Translations under genes and position numbers: made by a program
Assembly (NCBI GenBank): GCA_002708825.1
Contig: PAPF01000030.1
Coordinates: 123,365 to 181,486 of the forward strand
Direction: 5' to 3'
Origin: Phyllobacteriaceae bacterium
GTDB lineage: Bacteria > Pseudomonadota > Alphaproteobacteria > Rhizobiales > Rhizobiaceae
DNA: 58,122 nt
Shown: positions 35,216-44,208 of the stretch, piece after piece
How the letters are laid out: each line of letters starts with the position of its first letter
Numbering within the stretch: the stretch's first letter is position 1
The notes under the pieces: generated by a model
Databases searched by the model: none
What the model saw: only the letters and a program-made list of their open reading frames with translations
What the model was told of the DNA's origin: nothing

Positions 35216-36244
35216 TCACTTCGCGATCAGGCCGAGCTGGCCGAGATATTCGCGGTGGCTCTTGACCAGGGCAGCCGCTTCCGGGCTCTTTTGCGCCCAG
35301 CCGTCCCAGGCCTTCTGGGCGGCGGCGCGGAAGGCAGCCTTGTCTTCGTCAGACCAGTTGTGCAGCGTCACGCCCTGCGTCTTGAGCGCGGCCGCGGCCT
35401 CGGCATTCTTCTTCTCGTTGGAGAGCGCGGTGTGCAGCGAAAGCTTCTGCATCGCGGTATCCATGATCCGGCGCTGTGCCTCGGACATGCCGTCCCAGAC
35501 ATCCTTGTTGCAGGCCAGGTGATCCGACGGCATGGAGTGGAAACCCGGATAGGTGGCGTGCTTCACGATGTCGTAGATGCCCAGACCGACATTGTTGGCC
35601 AGGCCCGAGGCGTCGGTGCCGTCGATGATGCCGGACTCAAGCGCGGTGAAGATCTCGGTGAAATCCATCACGATCGGCGTGGAGCCCAGTTCCGCGAAGA
35701 TTTCGGTCTCCAGTCCCGGAGGCGAACGGAACTTCCAGCCCTTCAGGTCTTCCGGACCGGCAAGCGGCTTGGACGAGGAAAGGGACTCCTGGCCATAGAT
35801 CCACCAGCCGACCAGGTGCATCCCGTTGGCATGGTAGAGTTCCTGCGCGGCGTCGTAGCCATCGCCGTAATAGAGCCAGGAAAGCTGCTGGTAGGGCGTG
35901 TCATAGCCGCCCATGATGTCGCCGACGAACTGGAACGCGGCGTTCTTGCCGGTCTGGTAGGCGCCGCCCGTCATGTCGCAATCGAGGATGCCGTTGATCG
36001 CGGCGTCGAAGGTCTCGGTGGTCGCCACGACCGACGAGGAATAGAACATCTCGATCTGGATCGAGCCGTTCGACATGGTCTGGACGTCATCGGCGAACTG
36101 CGCCGCAAGCTTGCCCGAGGGATGCTCGGAGGCATAGTGCGTCTGGATGCGCAGCGTGACCGGCTCGTCCTGGGCATAGGCAGCGCCGGCAGCGGCGAGC
36201 GTGGCGGCGGCGGTCATCGCCAGAAGCGATTTCTTCAATGTCAT
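35216..36244 (-). CDS. dctP: TRAP transporter substrate-binding protein DctP
   Basis: 342 residues, periplasmic. The signal peptide MTLKKSLLAMTAAATLAAAGAAYA precedes LRIQTHYASEHPSGKLAAQF. The segment LKGWKFRSPPGLETEIFAELG contains the conserved Arg that holds the substrate carboxylate in the family, and PSDHLACNKDVWDGMSEAQRR follows. ATG 36244 has GGGAGG seven bases upstream. It is first in dctPQM and is divergent from a GntR gene. The surrounding sugar-acid enzymes suggest an aldonate or uronate ligand; the sequence alone does not fix it. Confidence 0.9.
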   Translation of the reverse strand: MTLKKSLLAMTAAATLAAAGAAYAQDEPVTLRIQTHYASEHPSGKLAAQFADDVQTMSNGSIQIEMFYSSSVVATTETFDAAINGILDCDMTGGAYQTGKNAAFQFVGDIMGGYDTPYQQLSWLYYGDGYDAAQELYHANGMHLVGWWIYGQESLSSSKPLAGPEDLKGWKFRSPPGLETEIFAELGSTPIVMDFTEIFTALESGIIDGTDASGLANNVGLGIYDIVKHATYPGFHSMPSDHLACNKDVWDGMSEAQRRIMDTAMQKLSLHTALSNEKKNAEAAAALKTQGVTLHNWSDEDKAAFRAAAQKAWDGWAQKSPEAAALVKSHREYLGQLGLIAK

Positions 36245-36345
36245 GGATGTTCCTCCCGTTGGCCGGAGCAGCCCTCCGCCGCCCCGCGTCAAACTCATTG
36301 CCACGACCTCCCGCGGCGTCAGCGACCTTACATTCGTCACCTTGT

Positions 36346-36401
36346 GTGAACAACCCTTTTTCTCCAAGTTCGGAAAAATTTTGAAATTCATTGCAGTTCA
36401 C
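36346..36401. promoter_or_regulatory. AT-rich control region between dctP and GntR
   Basis: GTGAAC (36346-36351) and its inverse GTTCAC (36396-36401) flank a notably AT-rich stretch. On the minus strand TTGTTC, 17 bases, TAAGGT is a fair dctP promoter with its -35 box overlapping the first half-site. The GntR protein next door is the likely binder. Confidence 0.45.
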
Positions 36402-36518
36402 AAAAATATTGGATAGCTTTCCACGGCGGCCGCACATACCGTGGAGGCGTGACGGGTCGGCTGTGTCCGGCACGAGGCGCTCCGCTGGTTCCGGGCGGGC
36501 GCTGCGGGAGGAAATGGC

Positions 36519-37190
36519 ATGGCGAATGAGGAAGGCATGACGGCCCAGGCCGTCTACCGTTCATTGAAGACGCGGGTCATGGCCGGCGAGTTCAAGGCCG
36601 GTGACCGGCTCCGTCCCGACGTGCTGAAGGAATCCTACGGCATCAGCGCAAGCGCCATGCGCGAGATCCTTCTTCGCCTCGCCCATGAACACCTCATCAC
36701 CCAGGAGGAGCAGCGCGGATTTCATGTTCCCGTCGCCTCCGAAAAGCGCCTGACGGAACTCATGAACCTGCGCATCCTGCTCGAATGCGAGGGCGCCCGC
36801 CTGTCGATCAAGCACGGTGACCTGGAATGGGAGGCGCGCCTCAACGCGGCCCATCACAAGCTCGCCCACATCGAGGCCAAGATGCGCGCCGCCGCCGACA
36901 TCGTCGAGTTCGTGCCGATCTGGACGCGGATCGACTGGGAGTTCCATGACACGCTCTTGTCGGCCTGCCCCTCCCAAACGCTGCGCTCCGTGCATCGCAA
37001 CATTTACGAACAGTTCCGCCAGCAGGTCGTTGCCGAACTGGAATCGGCCGGCTTCCGCGAGGCGACCGTGCCCGAGCACGAGGCAATCCTCGTGGCGGCC
37101 ATCCGCCGCGACGTGGAGGCCTGCAAGGCCGCCATCCACGCCCATCTGCAAACCTATCGCGAAGACCTTTTCGACAAGAAGTCCGCCTGA
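36519..37190 (+). CDS. GntR family regulator (FCD type), probably of the TRAP/sugar-acid genes
   Basis: 223 residues. Winged helix about 5-75 (YRSLKTRVMAGEFKAGDRL, ESYGISASAMREILLRLAHE), then an FCD domain with the family's metal-type positions (DWEFHDTLLSACPS, HEAILVAAIRR). It is divergent from dctP and is the first gene of the long plus-strand catabolic run, 34 bases before an SDR gene. It likely controls both directions in response to a sugar acid. ATG 36519 has GGGAGG seven bases upstream. Confidence 0.87.
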   Translation: MANEEGMTAQAVYRSLKTRVMAGEFKAGDRLRPDVLKESYGISASAMREILLRLAHEHLITQEEQRGFHVPVASEKRLTELMNLRILLECEGARLSIKHGDLEWEARLNAAHHKLAHIEAKMRAAADIVEFVPIWTRIDWEFHDTLLSACPSQTLRSVHRNIYEQFRQQVVAELESAGFREATVPEHEAILVAAIRRDVEACKAAIHAHLQTYREDLFDKKSA

Positions 37191-37224
37191 AAGCCGCTGG
37201 ACACCGGGCAGGAGGCCGGTATCG

Positions 37225-37989
37225 ATGACATCCGATCTCTTTGACCTGACCGGCGGCAAGGCGCTCGTCACAGGATCTAGCATGGGCATCGGCCTTGCCC
37301 TGGCCAGGGGCCTTGCCGCCCATGGCGCGGCGGTCGTCGTCAACGGGCGCAACCGCGACCGCGCGGAAGCCGCGGCGGAAGCCATCCGCGCGGCAGGCGG
37401 GCAAGCCACCGCCTCCTGCTTCGACGTCACCGATGCCGGCGCGGTCAATGCCGCGGGCGCCGAAATCGAGGCTGAAGGGCCCGTGTCGATTCTCGTCAAC
37501 AATGCCGGCATGCAGTTCCGCACGCCGCTCGAGGATTTTCCCGACGAGAAGTGGGACGAACTTTTCCGCACCAACGTCACAAGCGCCTATCTGGTCGGCA
37601 AGGCGGTGGCGCGCGGCATGATCGCCCGGCGCGCCGGCAAGATCATCAATATCGCCTCGGTGCAAAGCGAACTGGCCCGGCCCGGCATCGCCCCCTACAC
37701 CGCCACAAAGGGTGCCATCCGCAACCTGACGCGCGGCATGGCGACCGACTGGGCCCGCCACAACATCCAGGTCAACGCCATCGCGCCGGGCTATTTCAGG
37801 ACGCCGCTGAACAAGGCCCTCTACGAGGATGCCGACTTCTCCGCCTGGCTGGAAAAGCGCACACCAGCCGGCCGCTGGGGTGAGGTGGAGGAACTGGTTG
37901 CCGCCGCCGTCTTTCTGGCCGGCCGGGGCTCGTCCTTTGTCAACGGCCATACGCTCTATGTCGATGGCGGCATCACCGCCTCCATCTGA
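37225..37989 (+). CDS. SDR oxidoreductase, gluconate 5-dehydrogenase-like
   Basis: 254 residues, classical SDR: ALVTGSSMGIGLALARGLA, NNAGMQFRTPLEDF, catalytic Ser in NIASVQSELA, YTATK, and HTLYVDGG. The opening FDLTGGKALVTGSSMGIG resembles 5-ketogluconate reductases and related polyol/aldonate dehydrogenases. ATG 37225 has AGGAGG nine bases upstream; the same frame is open far upstream inside the GntR gene but is antisense-like there. It probably oxidises or reduces the imported sugar acid. Confidence 0.85.
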   Translation: MTSDLFDLTGGKALVTGSSMGIGLALARGLAAHGAAVVVNGRNRDRAEAAAEAIRAAGGQATASCFDVTDAGAVNAAGAEIEAEGPVSILVNNAGMQFRTPLEDFPDEKWDELFRTNVTSAYLVGKAVARGMIARRAGKIINIASVQSELARPGIAPYTATKGAIRNLTRGMATDWARHNIQVNAIAPGYFRTPLNKALYEDADFSAWLEKRTPAGRWGEVEELVAAAVFLAGRGSSFVNGHTLYVDGGITASI

Positions 37990-38019
37990 CATCGCAAAAG
38001 GACACAGAGAAGACGCATC

Positions 38020-38901
38020 ATGACAAAGCCACAGATCGCATTCCTGGGCACGGGCCTGATGGGCGGGCCTATGGCCGCCAACCTGCTGAAGGCCGGATTT
38101 CCGGTGACCGCATGGAACCGCACGCCGGCCAAGGCCGAGGCGCTCGCCCCGGCCGGCGCGCATGTCGCCGCCTCACCGCCGGACGCCGTGCGCAACGCCG
38201 ACTATGTCATCTTCATGCTCTCAGACGGCAAGGCCGTGGGCGAAATGCTGTTCGACAATGGTGTCGCGGCGGCCATGAAGCCGGGCGCCGTGGTCCTCGA
38301 CATGAGTTCCATCAAGCCCTCCGAGGCGCGCGACCATGCCGCGCGGCTGGAAGCCATGGGGCTGGGCCATGTCGATGCGCCGGTCTCCGGCGGCACCAAG
38401 GGGGCAGAGGGTGCGACCCTCGCCATCATGGCCGGCGGCGCGGAAGACGCGGTTGAAGCCGCCCGTCCGGTATTGGAGGCCATGGGACGGCCGGTCCGGG
38501 TCGGCCCGCACGGCGCCGGGCAATTGTCCAAGCTGGCGAACCAGGCCATCGTCGCGGTGACCATCGGGGTTGTCGCCGAAGCCATGCTCCTTGCCGAAAA
38601 GGGCGGCGCCGATCCCGCCGCCATCCGTCAGGCATTGAAGGGCGGGTTCGCCGACTCCGTCATCCTGCAGCAGCATGGAGAACGCATGACGACCGGCAAC
38701 TTCACGCCCGGCGGTCCGTCGAAGTTCCAGTTGAAGGATATCGACAACGCGCAGGAGGAGGCCGCCCGCTGCGGCCTGACATTGCCCTTGACCACCCAGA
38801 TGCAGGAACGGTTCAAACGCTTCGTGGAAGACCTCGACGGTGCTGACAAGGACCATTCCGGCATCTACCTGGAACTGCTCGATACCAACGGCCTGAACTG
38901 A
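38020..38901 (+). CDS. 3-hydroxyacid dehydrogenase family (tartronate-semialdehyde-reductase-like)
   Basis: 293 residues. Cofactor motif IAFLGTGLMGGPMAANLL, substrate loop DAPVSGGTKGAEGATLAIM, catalytic Lys in GQLSKLANQ. The Asn-Arg-Thr after the second strand (WNRTPAKAE) favours NADP, as in tartronate semialdehyde reductase or 2-hydroxy-3-oxopropionate reductase. It sits between the gluconate-dehydrogenase-like SDR and denD, fitting a role with four-carbon or three-carbon sugar acids. The ATG follows a moderate GGACAC/AGAGAAG leader. Confidence 0.87.
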   Translation: MTKPQIAFLGTGLMGGPMAANLLKAGFPVTAWNRTPAKAEALAPAGAHVAASPPDAVRNADYVIFMLSDGKAVGEMLFDNGVAAAMKPGAVVLDMSSIKPSEARDHAARLEAMGLGHVDAPVSGGTKGAEGATLAIMAGGAEDAVEAARPVLEAMGRPVRVGPHGAGQLSKLANQAIVAVTIGVVAEAMLLAEKGGADPAAIRQALKGGFADSVILQQHGERMTTGNFTPGGPSKFQLKDIDNAQEEAARCGLTLPLTTQMQERFKRFVEDLDGADKDHSGIYLELLDTNGLN

Positions 38902-38918
38902 CAATCCGGAGAAACGAA

Positions 38919-39905
38919 ATGAAGATCCTGATCATCGGGGGTGCCGGAATGGTGGGCCAGAAACTCGCCCGCGCCATCGCGGCCGGCGGGATGGGCGATA
39001 CCGCCGTCACGGCCATGACGCTGCATGACATCGTTGCCGCGAAACCTGTCGAGGCGGGGTTCCCGGTCACGGTCGAAACCGGCAATTTCGCAGACGCCGG
39101 CGAATGCGGCCGGCTGGCCGCTGCCCGCCCGGACATCGTCTTCCACCTCGCCGCCATCGTGTCCGGCGACGCGGAACAGAACTTCCGGAAGGGATGGGAC
39201 ATCAACGCGCGCGGCTCCTGGCACCTGCTGGAAGCCCTGCGCGCCGAGCACGAGGCGAGCGGCGGCCGCTACCGTCCGCGTGTCGTCTTCACCTCGTCGA
39301 TCGCCGTCTCCGGCCCGCCCTTCCCCGACCGGATCGGCGACGATTTCCTCTGCGCGCCGCAGACCTCCTACGGCGCGCAAAAGGCGATGACCGAACTGCT
39401 GGTGGCCGACTACGCCCGCAAGGGCTTCATCGACGGCCTGTCGATCCGGCTGCCGACCATCTGCGTGCGTCCCGGCAAGCCGAACCTCGCCGCCTCGTCC
39501 TTCTTTTCCGGCATCATCCGCGAACCGCTCAACGGCAAGGAAGCGATCCTGCCGGTCGATGATGACGTGCGTCATTGGCATGCCTCGCCGCGCTCCGCCG
39601 CCGGTTTCCTCGTCCACGCCGCCACGCTGGACACCGGCAGGCTGGAAGGCCGGCGCAGCCTGAACATGCCCGGCGTGTCCTGCACGGTCGCCGAACAGAT
39701 CGAGGCGCTGCGCAACGTCGCGGGGGAGGCTCCGGTTTCGCTGATCCGCCGCCAGCCCGACGAGACGATCCGCCGGATCGTGGCCGGATGGCCGCGCGAC
39801 TTCGATCCGGCCCGCGCACTGGCACTGGGTTTCCGGGCCGAGAGCAGCTTCGAGGAAATCATCCGGATCTATGTCGAGGACGACCTGGAAAAGCCGGGAG
39901 CCTGA
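38919..39905 (+). CDS. denD: D-erythronate dehydrogenase-like NAD-dependent epimerase/dehydratase family enzyme
   Basis: 328 residues, extended SDR. N-terminal IIGGAGMVGQKLA, then VFHLAAIVSGDAEQNF, catalytic TSSIA and YGAQK, and IRLPTICVRPGKPN. This layout matches DenD, which oxidises D-erythronate at C2 as the start of a C4-acid route. The preceding 3-hydroxyacid dehydrogenase would suit the same theme, but the other den genes (DenE epimerase/DenF-type isomerase or kinase) are not visible, so another C4-C6 acid remains possible. ATG 38919 is preceded by GGAGAAACGAA. Confidence 0.8.
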   Translation: MKILIIGGAGMVGQKLARAIAAGGMGDTAVTAMTLHDIVAAKPVEAGFPVTVETGNFADAGECGRLAAARPDIVFHLAAIVSGDAEQNFRKGWDINARGSWHLLEALRAEHEASGGRYRPRVVFTSSIAVSGPPFPDRIGDDFLCAPQTSYGAQKAMTELLVADYARKGFIDGLSIRLPTICVRPGKPNLAASSFFSGIIREPLNGKEAILPVDDDVRHWHASPRSAAGFLVHAATLDTGRLEGRRSLNMPGVSCTVAEQIEALRNVAGEAPVSLIRRQPDETIRRIVAGWPRDFDPARALALGFRAESSFEEIIRIYVEDDLEKPGA

Positions 39906-39956
39906 CACTGCCGGGAATGGATGGCGCAAGCCGAATTGCAAGGGATGCGTGAAACG

Positions 39957-40706
39957 ATGGGCAACAGACTGAGACTTGAAGGCAAGAGGGCGCTGGCGAC
40001 TGCCGCCGGCCAGGGCATCGGGCGGGCCACCGCCATCGCCATGGCCGACGAGGGCGCGAAGGTCTTCGCCACCGACATCAACGAGAAGGCGCTGGCGGAC
40101 CTTGCCGCGCTGGGCCACCCGAACATCGAGACCTTCGTGCTCGACGCGCGCTCGGATGATTCCGTGGCGCAAGGCGTGAAACGGGCTGATCCCGACATCC
40201 TGTTCAACTGCGCCGGCTTCGTCCATCACGGCACGATCCTCGAGTCCACCGACGAGGAATGGGATTTTGCCTTCGACCTGAATGTCCGCTCCATGTACCG
40301 CACCATCCGTGCCGCACTTCCGGCCATGCTGGAACGCGGATCGGGTTCCATCGTCAACATCGCGTCCGTCGCCTCCTCGGTGACGGCTGCGCCCAACCGC
40401 TTCATCTACGGCACCACCAAGGCGGCCGTGATCGGCCTGACCAAGTCGGTCGCCCAGGATTTCGTGACGAAGGGCGTGCGCTGCAACGCCATCTGTCCGG
40501 GGACCGTGGAAAGCCCGTCCCTGCATGACCGCCTGCGCGCCACCGGTGACTACGAGGCGGCCATGGCGGCCTTCGTCGCCCGCCAGCCCATGGGCCGGAT
40601 CGGCCGGCCGGAGGAAATCGCGGCCCTTGCCGTCTACCTCGCTTCAGACGAAAGTGCGTTCACCACGGGACAGGCCTGCGTGATCGACGGCGGCTGGTCG
40701 ATCTGA
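39957..40706 (+). CDS. SDR oxidoreductase like 2-keto-3-deoxy-L-fuconate dehydrogenase
   Basis: 249 residues. It matches the DHRS6/BDH2 branch: [33 protein letters not shown] in place of the NNAG motif, [56 protein letters not shown]. Bacterial members include 2-keto-3-deoxy-L-fuconate dehydrogenase, which makes the 2,4-diketo-3-deoxy acid. The dehydratase and FAH hydrolase that would act before and after follow directly, so this role is likely. ATG 39957 is the family start; an ATG at 39945 is in frame. Confidence 0.85.
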   Translation: MGNRLRLEGKRALATAAGQGIGRATAIAMADEGAKVFATDINEKALADLAALGHPNIETFVLDARSDDSVAQGVKRADPDILFNCAGFVHHGTILESTDEEWDFAFDLNVRSMYRTIRAALPAMLERGSGSIVNIASVASSVTAAPNRFIYGTTKAAVIGLTKSVAQDFVTKGVRCNAICPGTVESPSLHDRLRATGDYEAAMAAFVARQPMGRIGRPEEIAALAVYLASDESAFTTGQACVIDGGWSI

Positions 40707-40752
40707 CCGCCCCGCCCCCGCATATCCTGCCCCCGACCGAAGAGACCCGATC

Positions 40753-42552
40753 ATGACGAAGAAAAAAGACCCCGCCAGCCTGCGTTCCCGGCAATGGTTC
40801 AACAATCCGGATGACGCGGAAATGACCGCGCTCTATCTTGAGCGCTATCTCAACTATGGCCTGACGCTTGAGGAACTGAAAGGCAGCAAGCCGATCATCG
40901 GTATTGCCCAGACCGGTTCCGACCTGTCGCCCTACAACCGCCATCACATCGAACTGACAAAGCGGCTGCGAGACGGCATCATCGCGGCCGGCGGCACGGC
41001 GATGGAAATCCCGCTCCATCCGATCCAGGAGACCGGCAAGCGCCCGACCGCCATGCTCGACCGCAACCTCGCCTACCTGTCGCTGGTCGAATCGCTGTTC
41101 GGCTACCCGATCGACGGCGTGGTGCTGAACATCGGCTGCGACAAGACCACGCCCGCCCTGCTGATGGCCGCGGCCACGGTCAATATCCCGGCCATCGCCT
41201 TTTCCGTCGGTCCCATGCTCAACGGCTGGTATCGCGGCGAGCGCACGGGTTCCGGCACCATCGTCTGGAAGGCGCGCGAACTCCACGCCGCCGGCCTGAT
41301 CGACGATGCCGGCTTTGCCGAACTCGTTGCCTCCTCCGCGCCCTCCACCGGCTATTGCAACACCATGGGCACGGCCACGACGATGAATTCGCTGGCCGAG
41401 GCGCTCGGCATGCAGATGCCGGGTTCGGCGGCCATCCCCGCGCCCTATCGCGAGCGTGGCCAGATGGCCTACGAGACCGGCCGGCGCATCGTCGACATGG
41501 TCCACGAGGACCTCAAGCCGTCGCAGATCATGACGCGCGAGGCCTTCGAGAACGCCATCGTCGTCAACTCCGCCATCGGCGGCTCGACCAATGCGCCCAT
41601 CCATCTCAACGCCATCGCCCGCCATCTCGGCGTGCCGCTCGCCAATGACGACTGGCAGAAGCTCGGCCACGACATACCGCTCATCGTCAACCTCCAGCCG
41701 GCCGGCGAATATCTCGGCGAGGATTACCACCGCGCCGGCGGCGTGCCGGCCGTGGTCAACGAACTGCTGAAGGCCGGCCTCCTGCCGCACCCCGATGCCA
41801 TCACCGCGAACGGCAAGACCATGGCCGAGAACTGCTCCGGCCGCGAGATCGTGAACCCCGATGTCATCAAGCCCATCGGCGAGCCGATGAAGAAGAGCGC
41901 CGGCTTCATCAACCTGAAGGGCAACCTCTTCGACAGCGCCATCATGAAGACCTCGGTCATCTCCGAGGAATTCCGCAAGCGCTACCTCTCCAATCCGGAC
42001 GATCCGGAGGCCTTCGAGGGCCGCGCCGTCGTCTTCGACGGGCCGGAGGACTTCCACAAGCGCATCGACGATCCATCGCTCGGCATCGACGAGCACTGCA
42101 TCCTGTTCATGCGCGGTGCCGGGCCGATCGGCTATCCGGGCGGCGCGGAAGTGGTCAACATGCGCCCGCCCGCTTACCTCATCAAGAAGGGCATCTCGTC
42201 GCTGGCCTGCGTCGGCGACGGACGGCAATCGGGCACATCCGGCTCGCCTTCCATCCTCAACGCCTCGCCGGAAGCAGCCGCCGGCGGCGGACTTGCGCTG
42301 CTGAAGACGGGCGACCGCGTGCGCATCGACCTGAGGAAATGCACCGCCGACATGCTGGTTTCAGACGATGAACTGGCAGCCCGGCGCAAGGCCCTCGACG
42401 GGCAGGGCGGCTTCCCGGTCCCCGAGAGCCAGTCCCCCTGGCAGCAGATCTTCCGCGAAAAGGTGCAACCCTTTGCCGAGGGCATGACGCTGAAGGACGC
42501 CGACACCTATCGCGACATTGCCAACCGCCACGTTCCGCGCAACAACCACTGA
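40753..42552 (+). CDS. IlvD/Edd family sugar-acid dehydratase with a Cys-to-Tyr change at a cluster ligand
   Basis: 599 residues, close in layout to the L-arabinonate/D-xylonate dehydratases, which remove water from aldonates to give 2-keto-3-deoxy acids using a [2Fe-2S] cluster and Mg. Motifs: [15 protein letters not shown] (Cys129), [12 protein letters not shown] (Cys202), [14 protein letters not shown] and [14 protein letters not shown]. The first cluster ligand, Cys59 in the Rhizobium enzyme (spacing 68 and 73 to the others), is here Tyr61 in LSPYNRHH, with the same spacing. The codon is TAC, one transition from TGC. Either this branch uses another ligand or the enzyme is impaired. Operon with the FAH hydrolase 24 bases later. 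Confidence 0.87.
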   Translation: MTKKKDPASLRSRQWFNNPDDAEMTALYLERYLNYGLTLEELKGSKPIIGIAQTGSDLSPYNRHHIELTKRLRDGIIAAGGTAMEIPLHPIQETGKRPTAMLDRNLAYLSLVESLFGYPIDGVVLNIGCDKTTPALLMAAATVNIPAIAFSVGPMLNGWYRGERTGSGTIVWKARELHAAGLIDDAGFAELVASSAPSTGYCNTMGTATTMNSLAEALGMQMPGSAAIPAPYRERGQMAYETGRRIVDMVHEDLKPSQIMTREAFENAIVVNSAIGGSTNAPIHLNAIARHLGVPLANDDWQKLGHDIPLIVNLQPAGEYLGEDYHRAGGVPAVVNELLKAGLLPHPDAITANGKTMAENCSGREIVNPDVIKPIGEPMKKSAGFINLKGNLFDSAIMKTSVISEEFRKRYLSNPDDPEAFEGRAVVFDGPEDFHKRIDDPSLGIDEHCILFMRGAGPIGYPGGAEVVNMRPPAYLIKKGISSLACVGDGRQSGTSGSPSILNASPEAAAGGGLALLKTGDRVRIDLRKCTADMLVSDDELAARRKALDGQGGFPVPESQSPWQQIFREKVQPFAEGMTLKDADTYRDIANRHVPRNNH

Positions 42553-42576
42553 CCCGAAAGACCACAAGGATAGTCC

Positions 42577-43425
42577 ATGAAACTCGTTCGTTACGGCAAT
42601 CCCGGTGAGGAAAAGCCAGGCCTGATCGACGCCGAAGGCGCATTGCGCGACCTGTCGGCCCATGTGGCCGACATTACCGGCGCCACCATTTCCGACGAGA
42701 GCCTGGCGCGTCTCGCCGCGCTCGACACCGCTTCGCTGCCGAAGGTGGAAGGCAATCCGCGCTTCGGACCCTGCGTCGGCCAGATCGGCAAGTTCATGTG
42801 CATCGGCCTGAACTTCTCCGACCATGCCGCGGAAACGGGCGCCGCCATCCCCGAACATCCGATCCTCTTCATGAAGGCCAATTCCGCCATTGTCGGCCCC
42901 AATGACGATGTGGTGATGCCGCGCGGCTCCACCCATACGGACTGGGAGGTCGAACTGGGTGTCGTCATCGGCAAGACCGCCAAATACGTATCCGAAGCCG
43001 AAGCCCTCGACTACGTGGCCGGTTACTGCGTGATCAACGACGTGTCGGAACGACGTTACCAGACCCAGCTCACCGGCCAGTGGACCAAGGGCAAGTCCTG
43101 CGACACCTTCGGCCCCACCGGCCCCTGGCTTGTCACGCGCGACGAGGTCGGCGATCCGCAGAACCTGGACATGTGGCTCGACGTCAACGGCAAGCGCATG
43201 CAGAACGGCAATACGGCGACGCAGATCTTCAGCGTGGCTGAGGTCATCGCGCATCTGTCCACGCTGTTCACGCTGCATCCGGGCGACGTCATTTCCACCG
43301 GCACGCCGCCCGGCGTCGGCATGGGCATCAAGCCGGAACCCGTCTACCTCAAGGAAGGCGACGTGATGGAGCTGGGCATCGACAAGCTGGGCAGCCAGCG
43401 CCAGACTGTCAGGGCGGACGCCTGA
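42577..43425 (+). CDS. Fumarylacetoacetate hydrolase family, probable 2,4-diketo-3-deoxy-aldonate hydrolase
   Basis: 282 residues. The FAH fold is clear: FMCIGLNFSDHAAETG, FMKANSAIVGPNDDV, the metal-binding DWEVELGVVIGK, NDVSERRYQ, and GDVISTGTPPGVGMG. In the fucose-type non-phosphorylating route this family cleaves the 2,4-diketo-3-deoxy acid to pyruvate and lactate (or glycolate). It lies between the dehydratase and a second SDR, 2 bases before the latter's start, so coupling is likely. Confidence 0.87.
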   Translation: MKLVRYGNPGEEKPGLIDAEGALRDLSAHVADITGATISDESLARLAALDTASLPKVEGNPRFGPCVGQIGKFMCIGLNFSDHAAETGAAIPEHPILFMKANSAIVGPNDDVVMPRGSTHTDWEVELGVVIGKTAKYVSEAEALDYVAGYCVINDVSERRYQTQLTGQWTKGKSCDTFGPTGPWLVTRDEVGDPQNLDMWLDVNGKRMQNGNTATQIFSVAEVIAHLSTLFTLHPGDVISTGTPPGVGMGIKPEPVYLKEGDVMELGIDKLGSQRQTVRADA

Positions 43426-43427
43426 CC

Positions 43428-44174
43428 ATGAACGCTTACGACTTTTCCGGCGAAGTGGCCGTCATCACCGGCGGGGCGCAGGGCATCGGCCTTGCCACTG
43501 CCCGGCGGATGATCGAGGGCGGCGCCCGCGTGCGCCTCTGGGACATCGACGCGGCCATGCTGGAAAAGGCGAAGGCGGACCTGGGAACAGCCTGCTCCAC
43601 TGCCGTGGTCGACATCACTGATGCCTCCGCCTGCAAGGCGGCTGCGGCCGCCACGGCGGGCGACCTCGGCAAGCTGTCCATCCTGGTCAACTCGGCGGGC
43701 ATCGCCGGTCTCAACGATCCGGTGGAGACCTATCCGGAGGAAGAGTGGCTCAGGATCATGAACCTGAACCTCAACGGCACCTTCTTCACCAACAAGGCCG
43801 TGGTTCCGCACCTGAAGGCCAACGGTTACGGCCGTATCGTCAACGTGGCGTCCATCGCGGGCAAGGAAGGCAATCCCAACGGCGCGGCCTATTCGGCCTC
43901 GAAGGCCGGGGTGATCGGCTTCACCAAGTCGCTCGGCAAGGAACTGGCCGGCCACGACATAGCGGTCAACTGCATCACCCCGGCGGCGGCGCGCACCCGC
44001 ATCTTCGACCAGATGAAGCCGGAGTTCATCGACATGATGCTGTCGAAGATTCCGCGCGGCCGCTTCGTCGAGGTGGACGAGATCGCGGCCATGATCTGCT
44101 TCATGGCCAGCCGCGACAATTCCTTCACCACCGCTGGCGTGTTCGACATTTCCGGAGGCAGGGCAACCTACTGA
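43428..44174 (+). CDS. SDR family oxidoreductase
   Basis: 248 residues, classical SDR: VAVITGGAQGIGLATARRM, NSAGIAGLNDPVETYPEEEW, NVASIAGKEGNPNGAAYSASK, and a C-terminal GVFDISGGRATY. The Asp after the second strand (LWDIDAAM) favours NAD. It may oxidise the sugar (fucose- or rhamnose-dehydrogenase-like) or a 2-keto-3-deoxy acid. The start is 2 bases past the FAH stop. Confidence 0.83.
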   Translation: MNAYDFSGEVAVITGGAQGIGLATARRMIEGGARVRLWDIDAAMLEKAKADLGTACSTAVVDITDASACKAAAAATAGDLGKLSILVNSAGIAGLNDPVETYPEEEWLRIMNLNLNGTFFTNKAVVPHLKANGYGRIVNVASIAGKEGNPNGAAYSASKAGVIGFTKSLGKELAGHDIAVNCITPAAARTRIFDQMKPEFIDMMLSKIPRGRFVEVDEIAAMICFMASRDNSFTTAGVFDISGGRATY

Positions 44175-44208
44175 ACGACGGACCCTGCGCAAAGAAAGGC
44201 ATACAGAC

